A stretch of DNA of 43,224 nt from contig JAFYLR010000072.1 in NCBI GenBank assembly GCA_017550115.1, forward strand, positions 1 to 43,224, in the 5' to 3' direction. This document shows positions 24,849-33,738 of this stretch, in pieces. A program made the translations under genes and the position numbers. A model generated the notes under the pieces. That model ran no database searches, was not told the origin of the DNA, and saw only the letters and a program-made list of their open reading frames with translations. This DNA is from Clostridia bacterium. GTDB taxonomy: Bacteria; Bacillota; Clostridia; Oscillospirales; CAG-272. Position 1 is the first letter of the stretch; each line of letters opens with the position of its first letter.

Positions 24849-25844
24849 TCAAATAACAAAGCCAACCTTGCGCTTGACCTTCGAGAGAGTCTTTGATGCA
24901 AAATAGGAAGCCGTATCTGCACCGTTTTTCATTACATTCTCAAGATAAGCTTTATCAGCGAGAAGCTCATTGAACTTTGCTTGAACAGGCGCGAGTGCAT
25001 CGGCACAGGTCTCACCTACCGCTATCTTAAAATCTCCATACCCTTTTCCCGCAAACTCGGCTTCGATCTCATCAAAGCTCTTTCCCGTAAAGCAGGAATA
25101 TATAGACATAAGATTGTTTATACCGTCCTTACCCTCGCCATATCTGACGCAAGTATCGGAATCGGTAACGGCACGCTTGAACTTACGAATGATAGAATCC
25201 TTATCGTCAAGTATATAAACTACCGCATTTGTGTTTTCATCGGACTTACTCATTTTCTTCGTAGGCTCTGCGAGCGACATTATCTTCATTCCGCTTTTTT
25301 CGATTATGGGCTCGGGCACCGTAAAGGTGTCGGAATATACCTGATTGAAGCGGTTCGCTATATTTCTTGCAAGCTCAACGTGCTGTTTCTGGTCAACTCC
25401 AACGGGAACAACGTCTGTCTGATAGAGCAAAATATCTGCTGCCATAAGCGTCGGATATGTAAAAAGTCCCGCATTTATGTTGTCCGAATGCTTTGCGCTC
25501 TTATCCTTGAACTGTGTCATACGCGAAAGCTCACCGAACATAGTATAGCAATTAAGTATCCATGAAAGCTCGGCGTGAGCCGGAACGTGAGACTGCACGT
25601 AAAGCGTATTTTTCTCAGGGTCAAGACCGCAAGCAATATAAAGTGCAAGAGTTTCGTAAGTTCTTCTGCGAAGCTCTGCCGGAACTTGACGAACCGTTAT
25701 CGCGTGCATATCAACAACGCAGTAAAATGTCTGATAGTCCTCACTGTATTTTGAAAAGTTTCTGAGAGCTCCGAGATAGTTTCCGATAGTCAGATTTCCA
25801 CTCGGCTGAACTCCCGAAAACGATACCTTTTTATCCTTTAACAT
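24849..25844 (-). CDS. trpS: Tryptophan--tRNA ligase
   Basis: Class I synthetase that charges tRNA-Trp. It has the N-terminal GVQPSGNLTIGNYLGALRNF with the HIGH-like TIGN (19-22) and the KMSKS loop at 197-201. VPVGVDQKQHVELARNIANRFN is typical of TrpRS. The length of 331 residues is normal. The promoter at 25940-25968 leaves a leader of about 90 bases without visible T-box elements. It leads the run trpS - tagO - unknown - galT. Confidence 0.97.
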   Translation of the reverse strand: MLKDKKVSFSGVQPSGNLTIGNYLGALRNFSKYSEDYQTFYCVVDMHAITVRQVPAELRRRTYETLALYIACGLDPEKNTLYVQSHVPAHAELSWILNCYTMFGELSRMTQFKDKSAKHSDNINAGLFTYPTLMAADILLYQTDVVPVGVDQKQHVELARNIANRFNQVYSDTFTVPEPIIEKSGMKIMSLAEPTKKMSKSDENTNAVVYILDDKDSIIRKFKRAVTDSDTCVRYGEGKDGINNLMSIYSCFTGKSFDEIEAEFAGKGYGDFKIAVGETCADALAPVQAKFNELLADKAYLENVMKNGADTASYFASKTLSKVKRKVGFVI

Positions 25845-25939
25845 TTTTATGACCTTACCTTTGGCTTTTTAGGTTCCCTTTCTTATCCGATTTTATTTCC
25901 TGTAAGTTACAAAATATCTATATATTTATAATCCCCTTT

Positions 25940-25968
25940 ATAATATCACATTTATTCTCATTTTGCAA
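25940..25968 (-). promoter_or_regulatory. Promoter of the trpS operon
   Basis: TTGCAA (25963-25968), a 17-base spacer and TATTAT (25940-25945) on the minus strand, with TGTG before the -10. Confidence 0.6.
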
Positions 25969-26049
25969 GTTTTTGGGGACAACTTCTTCAAAAAATAAAT
26001 AAAAATCGGCAAAAATATTTGATATAGCTTTCAAAGACAGCCAATACGG

Positions 26050-26078
26050 TTGACTTCTTACCGTTTTTATGTTACCAT
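26050..26078 (+). promoter_or_regulatory. Promoter of the threonine aldolase gene
   Basis: TTGACT (26050-26055), a 17-base spacer ending in TATGT, and TACCAT (26073-26078). The stretch 25970-26049 holds nothing else I can support. Confidence 0.5.
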
Positions 26079-26127
26079 ATTTTTATAATTATATATCACT
26101 TTACATTCGATATTTTTGGAGGTAAAT

Positions 26128-27153
26128 ATGCTGTCATTTGAAAGCGATTATATTGAAGGGGCACACGAGAAAATTTTGGAGCGTCTTATCAATACCAACC
26201 TTGAACGTCTCTCGGGTTACGGGAGCGACGTTTATTGCGAGAGTGCAAAAGAGAAAATAAAGGCCGCTTGTGAATGTCCCAAGGCCGAGATATTCTTCAT
26301 CTCGGGCGGAACTCAGACAAACCAAATCGTTATTTCCTCGCTTCTCAGCTCATACGAAGGAGTAATTGCCGCAAAAACAGGTCATATCAGTGCACACGAA
26401 GCAGGTGCTATTGAATATTCAGGTCATAAAGTGCTTGAGGTGCCACAGAAAGACGGCAAATTGGAGGCATCAGAACTCAAAAAATATTTGATAGATTTTT
26501 ACGCAGATGCAAATCACGAGCATATGGTCGCACCCGGTATGGTATACGTCTCCCACCCCACAGAATACGGCACGCTTTACAGTCAAGAAGAGCTATCGAA
26601 TATCTCGCAGATATGCCGCGAGTACAAAATACCGCTCTACCTTGACGGGGCACGTCTTTCATATGCGATTATGAGCGAAAAAAGCGACCTTAGTTTGCCG
26701 ATGATAGCAGAGCTTTGCGACGTTTTCTATATTGGCGGCACAAAGGTTGGTGCTCTGTGTGGAGAGGCTCTTGTGTTTACCAAAAACAATATGCCCAAGC
26801 ATTTTTTAACCATCGTAAAGCAACACGGTGCACTCTTGGCAAAAGGCAGACTCCTCGGAATCCAATTTGACACGCTCTTTTCTGACAACCTCTATTTTAA
26901 AATAGGTAAAAAGGCGGATAAACTTGCCGCTATGTTAAAAAAGGCGTTCGTTGACAGAGGATATCGTTTGTTTATAGACTCATATACCAATCAGCAATTT
27001 ATAATCCTTCACAACAGTGATATGGAAAGGCTGAGTCAAAACGTCCGCTTCAGCTTTTGGGAGAAATACGATTCCGAGCATACCGTCGTACGCTTTGCTA
27101 CAAGCTTTGCTACGACCGAGCAAGATATTAAAGAACTAGAGAAATATCTTTAA
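26128..27153 (+). CDS. Low-specificity threonine aldolase family protein (PLP-dependent)
   Basis: Beta-eliminating lyase/threonine aldolase family: cleaves threonine to glycine and acetaldehyde, or acts on related beta-hydroxy amino acids. Landmarks are FFISGGTQTNQIVISSLL, the HISAHEAGAIE active-site region, YLDGARLSYA and the PLP lysine in YIGGTKVGALCGE. The ATG at 26128 has GGAGG seven bases upstream; an upstream TTG is within that site. The protein has 341 residues, the usual size. It is a single-gene unit, divergent from trpS. True substrate specificity cannot be read from sequence. Confidence 0.9.
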   Translation: MLSFESDYIEGAHEKILERLINTNLERLSGYGSDVYCESAKEKIKAACECPKAEIFFISGGTQTNQIVISSLLSSYEGVIAAKTGHISAHEAGAIEYSGHKVLEVPQKDGKLEASELKKYLIDFYADANHEHMVAPGMVYVSHPTEYGTLYSQEELSNISQICREYKIPLYLDGARLSYAIMSEKSDLSLPMIAELCDVFYIGGTKVGALCGEALVFTKNNMPKHFLTIVKQHGALLAKGRLLGIQFDTLFSDNLYFKIGKKADKLAAMLKKAFVDRGYRLFIDSYTNQQFIILHNSDMERLSQNVRFSFWEKYDSEHTVVRFATSFATTEQDIKELEKYL

Positions 27154-27251
27154 TTTGACCGATTTTATACCCTGATTTTTACTTCTTCGGTAATATCAGA
27201 AAACAATTCTGTCAATAATATATCCAAATAATATTGAAAGGATATATAAAA

Positions 27252-27965
27252 ATGGCAGAAAACAACGAAAATAAAAATAACGGCTTATCCGAAAGCAACG
27301 AAAAAACAGAATTCGGTAATGATTTCGAGGGGATAATCAAAAGCGGAAGCGTTGTTGCAAAGAATTCGCATGAAGCTATCCATTGCTTGAGCATTATCGG
27401 GCAGATAGAAGGACATTATCTGCTCGGAGACAGTCAGAAATCAACGAAATACGAGCACGTGATCCCTCTCCTTGTTGCAATAGAGGAAAGCGAAGAGATT
27501 GACGGACTTTTGATAGTTTTAAATACTATGGGCGGTGATGTTGAGGCGGGACTTGCTATTGCCGAGATGATAGCCTCTATGTCAAAGCCTACCGTTTCGA
27601 TAGTCCTTGGCGGCGGTCATTCGATCGGTGTGCCGTTGGCAGTAGCGGCAAAGCGTTCGTTTATCGTTCCGTCTGCTACTATGACTATACACCCTGTCCG
27701 CATAAACGGGCTTGTTGTGGGCGTACCTCAAACATTCAGATATTTTGAGAGTATGCAAAAGCGTATTATCGATTTTGTAGTGGATCATTCAAATACGAAC
27801 TCGGAAAAGCTCCGGGAGCTTATGATGCGTCCGGACGAGATAGCAACCGATGTAGGCTCTATCATCGACGGAAACGAGGCGGTGGATTTCGGCATTATAG
27901 ATCAGGTTGGCGGACTTTCGGACGCACTATGCGAGCTTAGAAAAATGATCCAAGAAAAAAATTAA
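27252..27965 (+). CDS. ClpP-like serine protease, TepA type
   Basis: Protein of the ClpP/crotonase-like superfamily matching TepA (translocation-enhancing protein, YmfB) of Firmicutes. An N-terminal low-complexity Asn/Glu region (1-25) precedes the ClpP fold. The nucleophile appears as [14 protein letters not shown] with Ser124, and the histidine as TMTIHPVR with His147; the third residue is expected near the [10 protein letters not shown] segment. The ATG at 27252 follows GAAAGGATATATAAAA; an upstream in-frame TTG sits in that site. It precedes the Fur-type gene but that gene has its own promoter. The cellular target is unknown. Confidence 0.88.
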   Translation: MAENNENKNNGLSESNEKTEFGNDFEGIIKSGSVVAKNSHEAIHCLSIIGQIEGHYLLGDSQKSTKYEHVIPLLVAIEESEEIDGLLIVLNTMGGDVEAGLAIAEMIASMSKPTVSIVLGGGHSIGVPLAVAAKRSFIVPSATMTIHPVRINGLVVGVPQTFRYFESMQKRIIDFVVDHSNTNSEKLRELMMRPDEIATDVGSIIDGNEAVDFGIIDQVGGLSDALCELRKMIQEKN

Positions 27966-27973
27966 AAAAACTA

Positions 27974-28001
27974 TTGACAAACTCAAAAAATGTGTTATAA
28001 T
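27974..28001 (+). promoter_or_regulatory. Promoter of the Fur-family gene
   Basis: TTGACA (27974-27979), a 16-base spacer and TATAAT (27996-28001), with TGTG upstream of the -10. The -10 overlaps an in-frame ATG at 28000, ruling that start out. Confidence 0.8.
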
Positions 28002-28008
28002 GATATCA

Positions 28009-28024
28009 GAATTAAGAATAATTC
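28009..28024 (+). promoter_or_regulatory. Possible Fur/PerR operator
   Basis: GAATTA, four bases, TAATTC: a perfect 6-bp inverted repeat lying right at the expected transcript start of the Fur-type gene. It resembles AT-rich PerR/Fur half-sites. Autoregulation is an inference. Confidence 0.4.
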
Positions 28025-28041
28025 CTAAAAACGAGGATCAA

Positions 28042-28410
28042 ATGACAAAGCAACGACGATTGATTTTAGATATCATTAATAATTCATATTCCCATCCAAC
28101 CGCCGAAGAGATCTATAAGGAAGCAAAGGAAACGATGCCTTCCTTAGCACTCGGAACGGTATATAGAAATCTCGGGATTATGATAGAGGCGGGCGAGATA
28201 AGACGACTCGTCAGTGAAAGCTCCCCCGATCGATACGACAGAGTAGCTCCGACGCATGACCATATGGTTTGTGCGGTCTGCGGTTCGATATCAGACACAA
28301 GTATAGGAGATTTGAGTAAAGATATCGAAGAGTGCGTAGGAGATGAGATCATAGGCTATGAGCTTATGGTAAAACACGTTTGTGATAGCTGTAAAAAGCA
28401 TACAAAATAA
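28042..28410 (+). CDS. Fur-family transcriptional regulator, PerR-like
   Basis: Metal-dependent repressor of 122 residues. It has an N-terminal winged helix ([26 protein letters not shown] ... LGTVYRNL), then the metal/dimer domain with a HDH cluster (72-74) and the two structural zinc pairs CAVC (77-80) and CDSC (114-117). The start ATG at 28042 has CGAGGATCAA upstream; the earlier in-frame ATG overlaps the -10 box. The immediate downstream gene is rubrerythrin, a usual target of PerR, which supports a peroxide-sensing role rather than iron uptake control. Exact type (PerR, Fur, Zur) is not proven. Confidence 0.9.
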   Translation: MTKQRRLILDIINNSYSHPTAEEIYKEAKETMPSLALGTVYRNLGIMIEAGEIRRLVSESSPDRYDRVAPTHDHMVCAVCGSISDTSIGDLSKDIEECVGDEIIGYELMVKHVCDSCKKHTK

Positions 28411-28442
28411 AAATTTTTTATATCAGAAAGGATACTCTCAAC

Positions 28443-28982
28443 ATGGAACTTAAAGGATCAAGAACAGAAGCGAATCTTATGGCGGCATTTGCCGGCGAAT
28501 CTCAGGCAAGAAATAAATACACATACTATGCGTCCAAAGCAAGAAAAGACGGATACGAGCAGATCGCTGCTTTGTTTGAAGAAACAGCAAACAACGAAAA
28601 GGAGCACGCAAAAATTTGGTTCAAGCTTCTTCACGGCGATGAAATTCCGGACACAGCGACAAACCTCAAGGACGCAGCTGCAGGCGAAAACTACGAATGG
28701 ACTGAAATGTACGACGAGTTCGCTCGCGTAGCAAAGGAAGAGGGCTTTACAAGAATTGCTTATCTCTTCAGTGCAGTAGGTGCTATTGAAAAGGAGCATG
28801 AGGCAAGATACCTCAAGCTGCTTGAAAACGTTGAGGGCGGTCTCGTATTCTCAAAGGACGGCGACGTTATGTGGAAGTGCAGAAACTGCGGTCACATCGT
28901 TATCTCAAGCAAGGCTCCCGAAATCTGCCCCGTATGTGCACATCCCAAATCCTTCTTTGAAATAAACGCTGACAACTATTAA
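28443..28982 (+). CDS. rbr: Rubrerythrin
   Basis: Diiron peroxidase that protects anaerobes from hydrogen peroxide. The ferritin-like N-terminal domain has Glu19 in [14 protein letters not shown] and the ExxH motif EKEH (52-55), then a second EKEHEARY. The C-terminal rubredoxin-like domain has CRNCGH and [12 protein letters not shown], which bind one iron. The 179 residues are typical. It begins 32 bases after the Fur-type gene with GAAAGGATACT upstream, so the two are likely one transcript, with a terminator hairpin at 28990-29018. Confidence 0.97.
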   Translation: MELKGSRTEANLMAAFAGESQARNKYTYYASKARKDGYEQIAALFEETANNEKEHAKIWFKLLHGDEIPDTATNLKDAAAGENYEWTEMYDEFARVAKEEGFTRIAYLFSAVGAIEKEHEARYLKLLENVEGGLVFSKDGDVMWKCRNCGHIVISSKAPEICPVCAHPKSFFEINADNY

Positions 28983-28989
28983 TAGTCAA

Positions 28990-29018
28990 AAGGGGCGATC
29001 CTTGTAGGACCGCCCCTT
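28990..29018 (+). terminator. Terminator after rubrerythrin
   Basis: AAGGGGCG (28990-28997) pairs with CGCCCCTT (29011-29018), with an inner TCC/GGA pair after one mismatch. The following T-run (CCATTTTC) is modest. Confidence 0.7.
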
Positions 29019-29026
29019 CCATTTTC

Positions 29027-29042
29027 ACAAAACATGTTTTGT
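29027..29042. other. 16-bp perfect palindrome upstream of recA
   Basis: ACAAAACATGTTTTGT is its own reverse complement. It lies about 85 bases ahead of the recA -35 box and after the rubrerythrin terminator. It could be an operator (loosely like AAC-n-GTT LexA sites) but no proof exists in the sequence. Confidence 0.35.
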
Positions 29043-29125
29043 TTCGTTTTCGATATTTTTAAGATACAATCAATCGGTTGATAAAAATTATTTTCCGTTT
29101 TTGGAATTATTTTTCGCTAAAACTA

Positions 29126-29154
29126 TTGACAAGGGATTTTTTATGTGATAAAAT
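29126..29154 (+). promoter_or_regulatory. Promoter of recA-recX
   Basis: TTGACA (29126-29131), a 17-base spacer and TAAAAT (29149-29154), with TGTG before the -10. Confidence 0.8.
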
Positions 29155-29171
29155 ATTGCCAAAAGATATGA

Positions 29172-29188
29172 AGTGCGAGTGTCGCACT
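29172..29188 (+). promoter_or_regulatory. Inverted repeat in the recA leader
   Basis: AGTGCGA, GTG, TCGCACT: a perfect 7-bp stem with a 3-base loop, ending two bases before AAGGAGG. As RNA it would be a small hairpin beside the ribosome binding site; as DNA it could be an operator around +11 to +27. Confidence 0.45.
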
Positions 29189-29202
29189 CAAAGGAGGATA
29201 TT

Positions 29203-30327
29203 ATGAAGCCGACTCAGAAAAAGAAGGTCTTAAATAAAATAGACAGCAACGATAAGGAAGCAAAAGAAAAAGCCCTTAGTACTGCTCTTGCTCAGCTCAA
29301 AAAGGATTTTGGCGAGGGTACTATAATGAAATTGGGCGAAAATGCTCAAATGGAGGTTCAGGCTGTTTCAACAGGCTCACTCTCTCTTGATATGGCGCTC
29401 GGAATAGGCGGAGTGCCGAGAGGAAGAATCATAGAGATATTCGGCCCTGAATCCTCGGGTAAAACTACTGTTGCGTTACATATAGTAGCAGAAGTACAAA
29501 AGGCAGGCGGTGAGGCGGCTTTTATTGACGCAGAGCACGCACTTGATCCTGTTTACGCAAAAGCTCTCGGCGTTGATATAGATAACCTACTCGTTTCACA
29601 GCCCGATTGCGGAGAAGATGCTCTTGATATTACAGAAACCCTCGTCCGTTCAGGTGCTATCGACGTTGTCGTTATCGACTCTGTTGCAGCTCTCGTTCCC
29701 CGTCAGGAAATAGAGGGGGATATGGGTGCCAATTCTGTAGGTGTTCAGGCAAGACTGATGTCACAGGCTATGAGAAAGCTTTCCTCAGTTATTGCAAAAA
29801 GCAACTGCGTCGTTATTTTTATCAATCAGTTACGTGAAAAGGTCGGCGTACTTTACGGCAACCCCGAGACCACGACGGGAGGACGTGCACTCAAATTCTA
29901 CGCATCGGTACGCATTGACGTTCGCAAAGCAGATCAGCTCAAAAACGGTAGCGAGATCTATGGAAACCACGTAAAATGTAAGATAGTTAAGAATAAAGTC
30001 GCTCCCCCCTTCCGTGTTGCAGAATTCGACATTCTTTACGGCAAGGGAATTTCAAAGATCAGCGAAATAATAGACTTTGCAGTGGCGCTTGACATAATAA
30101 AAAAGAGCGGCGCATGGTTTTCCTACGAAGGAGAGAGAATCGGTCAAGGTAAGGATAACGCAAGAAAATTCCTCGAAACAAATCCTGCCGTAGCAGAGGA
30201 AATTGAAGAAAAAATCCGTAGCATGAAAGATAAAACAGGCAACCTCATAGAAGAAAGCTTTGATCTTGATGAGGATATCGGAGATGAAGAAGATATCGAT
30301 TTCAGCTCACTTAAGCTTGATGAATAA
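29203..30327 (+). CDS. recA: Recombinase RecA
   Basis: ATP-dependent strand-exchange protein for homologous recombination and SOS induction. The ATG at 29203 with AAGGAGG upstream gives 374 residues. Walker A is GPESSGKTT (81-89), preceded by [22 protein letters not shown]. Other RecA hallmarks are [64 protein letters not shown], and an acidic C-terminal tail ([14 protein letters not shown]). The N-terminus carries about 15 extra Lys-rich residues. recX follows eight bases on. Confidence 0.98.
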   Translation: MKPTQKKKVLNKIDSNDKEAKEKALSTALAQLKKDFGEGTIMKLGENAQMEVQAVSTGSLSLDMALGIGGVPRGRIIEIFGPESSGKTTVALHIVAEVQKAGGEAAFIDAEHALDPVYAKALGVDIDNLLVSQPDCGEDALDITETLVRSGAIDVVVIDSVAALVPRQEIEGDMGANSVGVQARLMSQAMRKLSSVIAKSNCVVIFINQLREKVGVLYGNPETTTGGRALKFYASVRIDVRKADQLKNGSEIYGNHVKCKIVKNKVAPPFRVAEFDILYGKGISKISEIIDFAVALDIIKKSGAWFSYEGERIGQGKDNARKFLETNPAVAEEIEEKIRSMKDKTGNLIEESFDLDEDIGDEEDIDFSSLKLDE

Positions 30328-30335
30328 TAAGGCTT

Positions 30336-30965
30336 ATGGCAATTGAAATTAAACGTATATCTCCTATAAACCAAGGGAATATACTGCAAATAAGCGTTGA
30401 AATAAATTTCGGAGAAAATACAGAGAAAAAAAGCTTCAAAATTTTATCTGCGCAGTATCTTTCTCTGCGTCCGTCAAAGGGCGAAATATCAAGGGAGGGA
30501 TATGAGCTCCTTGAAAAAGCATCTCAGGTATGCGATGCTTATCTGAGAGGACTCAATATTCTTTCTTTCGGGGCGAACACTCCTCGCACACTCATACTCA
30601 AGCTTCGCAGACGCGGCTTTGATGAATATACAGCACAAACCGCCGTACAAATGATCGCAGACAATGGTTATATCTCGGGGGACGAGCTGAGTCGAGAAGT
30701 TGAACGTTGCCTCTCTAAGCTTTGGGGAAGACGTCGGATACTCGCTCATTTACATACAAAAGGCTATGAGGAAGAGGCTATATCGGACGCTGATAGAGAA
30801 CTTGATAATATTGATTTTGGAGAAAACTGTCTGAGACTTCTTTGGAAAAAGTATGACGACATACCCTCAGAACCAAAAGAACGGCAAAAAATTGTCGCCT
30901 CAATGCTTCGGTACGGATATTCAATGAGCGAGATAAAATTCGCTATTTCAAAATTTAAAAATTAA
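30336..30965 (+). CDS. recX: Regulatory protein RecX
   Basis: Modulator that binds the RecA filament and limits its activity. The 209 residues show an N-terminal beta part, then the RecX three-helix repeats: LEKASQVCDAYLRGLNILSFGANTPRTLILKLRRRGFDEYTAQTAVQMIADNGYI is a clear RecX signature, with similar repeats such as LWGRRRILAHLHTKGYEEEAI and LRYGYSMSEIKFAI. It starts eight bases after the recA stop with a weak ribosome binding site, which suggests coupling to recA and low yield. Confidence 0.92.
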   Translation: MAIEIKRISPINQGNILQISVEINFGENTEKKSFKILSAQYLSLRPSKGEISREGYELLEKASQVCDAYLRGLNILSFGANTPRTLILKLRRRGFDEYTAQTAVQMIADNGYISGDELSREVERCLSKLWGRRRILAHLHTKGYEEEAISDADRELDNIDFGENCLRLLWKKYDDIPSEPKERQKIVASMLRYGYSMSEIKFAISKFKN

Positions 30966-30975
30966 TATATAAATG

Positions 30976-31012
30976 CAGAGCGGTCGCAACTCAAACCAAA
31001 TGCACCGCTCTG
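30976..31012 (+). terminator. Terminator after recX
   Basis: CAGAGCGGT (30976-30984) pairs with ACCGCTCTG (31004-31012); an inner GCA/TGC pair lengthens the stem past a bulged C. TATTATTTTATTTT follows. Confidence 0.75.
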
Positions 31013-31064
31013 TATTATTTTATTTTCGAAAGACATATTTTTCTTGGTTTTTGGCACATAGATA

Positions 31065-31093
31065 TTGAAATATTAATAAAGAGATGTTATAAT
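31065..31093 (+). promoter_or_regulatory. Promoter of the HAD-PHP-pepT-flavin reductase run
   Basis: TTGAAA (31065-31070), a 17-base spacer ending in GATGT, and TATAAT (31088-31093). Confidence 0.7.
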
Positions 31094-31142
31094 TATTGAT
31101 ATATAAAAAGTATGATAATGTAAAAAAGGGGAAACTGTTATT

Positions 31143-31793
31143 ATGAAATATACCACCGTTATATGGGATATGGACGGCACGATATTAAATACCTTGGAGG
31201 ACCTTTGCGACAGCGTTAATTTCGTTTTGTCGGCAAACGGGTATCCCGAAAGGACGCTTGAGCAGACAAGATGCTCGGTCGGCAATGGAATACGCAAATT
31301 GATAGAGCTTTCCCTGCCGGACGGCGAAAAAAATCCGGATTTTGATAGAATCTTTGCTGAGTTCAAGGAGCATTATTCCGTCGCTTGTCAAATAAAAACT
31401 CGCCCATATGATGGAATCGGTGAAGTTCTCGACAAATTGAAAGAAAAAGGCATAAAAATGGCAGTAGTATCAAACAAGATAGACAGTGCCGTAAAAGAGC
31501 TTTCAAAAGAGTATTTTCCTCAGATGGACTATTCATTGGGCGAAATTGAGGGAATAGCAAGAAAGCCCTCGCCCGATATGGTCGAAAAAGCACTCGAGGC
31601 TCTTGGATCAAGTAAAGACGAGGCTGTTTATATCGGAGACTCGGACGTTGATCTGCAAACAGCCAAAAATTCAGGACTTGACTGCATAAACGTTCTTTGG
31701 GGATTCAGAACCAAAGAAGAATTGCTCTGTCATGGAGCAACCGTTTTTGCGGAAACACCCGCTGATCTTGTATCAATAATTACAGAAGGCTAA
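31143..31793 (+). CDS. HAD-family hydrolase, phosphoglycolate-phosphatase-like
   Basis: Haloacid dehalogenase phosphatase of 216 residues. Motif I is WDMDGTILNT with Asp9 as nucleophile and Asp11 as acid/base. Motif II is AVVSNK, the motif III lysine lies in ARKPSPDMV, and motif IV is YIGDSDVDLQTAKNSG. The alpha-helical cap between motifs I and II is of the Gph/PgmB type. The natural phosphoester is not fixed by sequence. The start has AAAAGGGG upstream. It heads a likely operon with a PHP phosphoesterase, pepT and a flavin reductase. Confidence 0.9.
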   Translation: MKYTTVIWDMDGTILNTLEDLCDSVNFVLSANGYPERTLEQTRCSVGNGIRKLIELSLPDGEKNPDFDRIFAEFKEHYSVACQIKTRPYDGIGEVLDKLKEKGIKMAVVSNKIDSAVKELSKEYFPQMDYSLGEIEGIARKPSPDMVEKALEALGSSKDEAVYIGDSDVDLQTAKNSGLDCINVLWGFRTKEELLCHGATVFAETPADLVSIITEG

Positions 31794-31816
31794 AGAGTCC
31801 CAAAGGAGAATTTTAT

Positions 31817-32497
31817 ATGAAATATTATAAATATGAGACGCATATGCACACCTCGGAGTGCAGCGCATGCGCTCATGCGTCAGCAGAAGAACAAGTTGCT
31901 TTCTATGCAAGAATGGGGTATTCAGGGATAATTATAACCGACCACTTTTTTAACGGCAATACCACAGTCCCGGACGATCTTTCTTGGGGCGAAAAAGTAG
32001 AAAGACTTGGGTTGGGCTATGAAAACGCACTCGAAGCCGGAAAAAAAGAGGGGATTGACGTATTTTTCGGCTTTGAATACTCGTTCAGGGGAACGGATTT
32101 TCTCGTCTATGGTCTTTCGCTCGAGTGGCTTGAGAAAAACCCGCAGATAATGGAGCTTGAGCATTGGGATTTTTGCGATTACGTTCGCTCGCTCGGAGCT
32201 CTCGTCATTCATGCACATCCGTTTAGCGAAGCGGCAGGACGCATCAAGGAGATCAGACTTCTCCCAAGAAAAGTCGACGGTGTTGAAGTATTTAACGCAA
32301 ACCGTTCGGATTTTGAAAACAAAAGAGCTCTCGAATACGCAAAAAATTATAATCTTATAAAAACTGCAGGTAGTGACAACCACATCGGTTTTATGCAAAA
32401 CAAACTCGCAGGAATCAAAACAAAAGAAAAAATAGAGTGTATAGAAGACTTTATAGACATCGTCAAACACGGCGAATTCAAAATATTTACGAATTGA
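31817..32497 (+). CDS. PHP domain phosphoesterase
   Basis: Metal-dependent phosphoesterase-like protein of the PHP superfamily, 226 residues. The metal-binding motifs are visible: HMHT near the N-terminus (His9, His11), ITDHF, GFEYSF, VIHAHPF and a late GSDNHIG. It may hydrolyse nucleotides or histidinol-phosphate-like substrates; the type cannot be settled. The HAD gene lies 23 bases upstream, and the start has AAAGGAGAA. The hydrophobic character is low, so it is cytoplasmic. Confidence 0.87.
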   Translation: MKYYKYETHMHTSECSACAHASAEEQVAFYARMGYSGIIITDHFFNGNTTVPDDLSWGEKVERLGLGYENALEAGKKEGIDVFFGFEYSFRGTDFLVYGLSLEWLEKNPQIMELEHWDFCDYVRSLGALVIHAHPFSEAAGRIKEIRLLPRKVDGVEVFNANRSDFENKRALEYAKNYNLIKTAGSDNHIGFMQNKLAGIKTKEKIECIEDFIDIVKHGEFKIFTN

Positions 32498-32506
32498 GAT
32501 AAAAAT

Positions 32507-33715
32507 ATGACAACACAAGAACGCTTTTTGAAATATGTTTCTTTTCCCACAATGTCAGATGAAGGCTCTAAAACCTGTCCAAGCACAAAAAAGCAACTTG
32601 TATTGGGTGCAGAGCTTGAAAAAGAATTACTCGAAATGGGACTTGAAGCTCACCTTGATGAATTTGGATATGTTTATGGTTCTCTGCCCTCAAATTGCAA
32701 AGACGTGCATCCCGCGGTTGCGTTTATCGCACATATGGATACGTCTGACGCCGCTCCCGACTCTCCGATAAAGCCCAAAACGATTCTTTATGAGGGCGGA
32801 GATATAATCCTTAACGAAGAGGAAAATATCGTAATGGAGGAAAACGAGTATCTATCCTCCTTTTCCGGACTTCATCTTATCGTGACCGACGGCAAAACCT
32901 TGCTCGGAGCCGATGACAAAGCGGGAATTGCGGAAATAATGACAGCACTCGAGTGCTTAATAGAAAGTAACGCACCGCACGGGGATATAAAGATTTGCTT
33001 CACGCCCGACGAAGAGATCGGCAGAGGGGCCGACAAAGTGAATTTGGATAAGCTCGGTGCCGACTATGGCTACACGCTTGACGGCGGAGCTCTCGGCGGG
33101 ATCGAATATGAAAATTTCAATGCCGCCGATGCTATCGTAACTATAAACGGATTCTCGGTTCACCCCGGTGCCGCCTATGGAGCTATGAGGAACGCTTCGC
33201 TCATCGCATACGAATTCAATTCACTTCTTCCCGCAGGGGAAATTCCCTCAAAAACGAAAGATTATGAGGGATTTTACCATCTTGTAAGTATGTCGGGAGA
33301 AATTGAAAAGGCAGAACTCAGATACATTATTCGAGACCACGACAGAGCTAAATTTGAAGATAAAAAGCAAAAAATGCAAAGCGTAGCTAATGAATTGAAC
33401 AGCCGTTATGGACATGATACCGTTTCTCTTAAGTTAAGGGATTCCTACTACAATATGAAAGAGATAATAGAAAATGTTCCCGAAGTGCTCAAACGTGCCG
33501 AGGACGCAATGCGTGCCGAGGGAGTCGAGCCTTGGAACAGTCCGATACGCGGAGGGACCGACGGTGCACGTCTTTCATTTATGGGGCTTCCCTGTCCCAA
33601 CCTCTGCACCGGCGGACACTTTTTCCATTCACGCTTTGAATTTGCCGTAGTTGAACATATGAATAAAATCACCGATATAGTTCTTCGTATGATGAAGGAT
33701 ACGGCAAATTTCTAA
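32507..33715 (+). CDS. pepT: Peptidase T (tripeptide aminopeptidase)
   Basis: Cytoplasmic M20-family dizinc peptidase that removes N-terminal residues from tripeptides. The metal motifs are AHMDTSDAAPDSPIKP, LLGADDKAGIAEIMTAL and TPDEEIGRGADKV; FNAADAIVTINGFSVHPGAAYGAM and GGTDGARLSFMGLPCPNLCTGGHFFHSRFEF match PepT well. The 402 residues are the usual length. It starts nine bases after the PHP gene without a strong ribosome binding site. Confidence 0.94.
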   Translation: MTTQERFLKYVSFPTMSDEGSKTCPSTKKQLVLGAELEKELLEMGLEAHLDEFGYVYGSLPSNCKDVHPAVAFIAHMDTSDAAPDSPIKPKTILYEGGDIILNEEENIVMEENEYLSSFSGLHLIVTDGKTLLGADDKAGIAEIMTALECLIESNAPHGDIKICFTPDEEIGRGADKVNLDKLGADYGYTLDGGALGGIEYENFNAADAIVTINGFSVHPGAAYGAMRNASLIAYEFNSLLPAGEIPSKTKDYEGFYHLVSMSGEIEKAELRYIIRDHDRAKFEDKKQKMQSVANELNSRYGHDTVSLKLRDSYYNMKEIIENVPEVLKRAEDAMRAEGVEPWNSPIRGGTDGARLSFMGLPCPNLCTGGHFFHSRFEFAVVEHMNKITDIVLRMMKDTANF

Positions 33716-33738
33716 AATACAGATAACAGGAGTCTGAG

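Noticed and set aside
25845..25940. Possible T-box leader for trpS
   Set aside because: The leader is only about 90 bases and no AGGGTGGNACCGCG element or terminator is visible.
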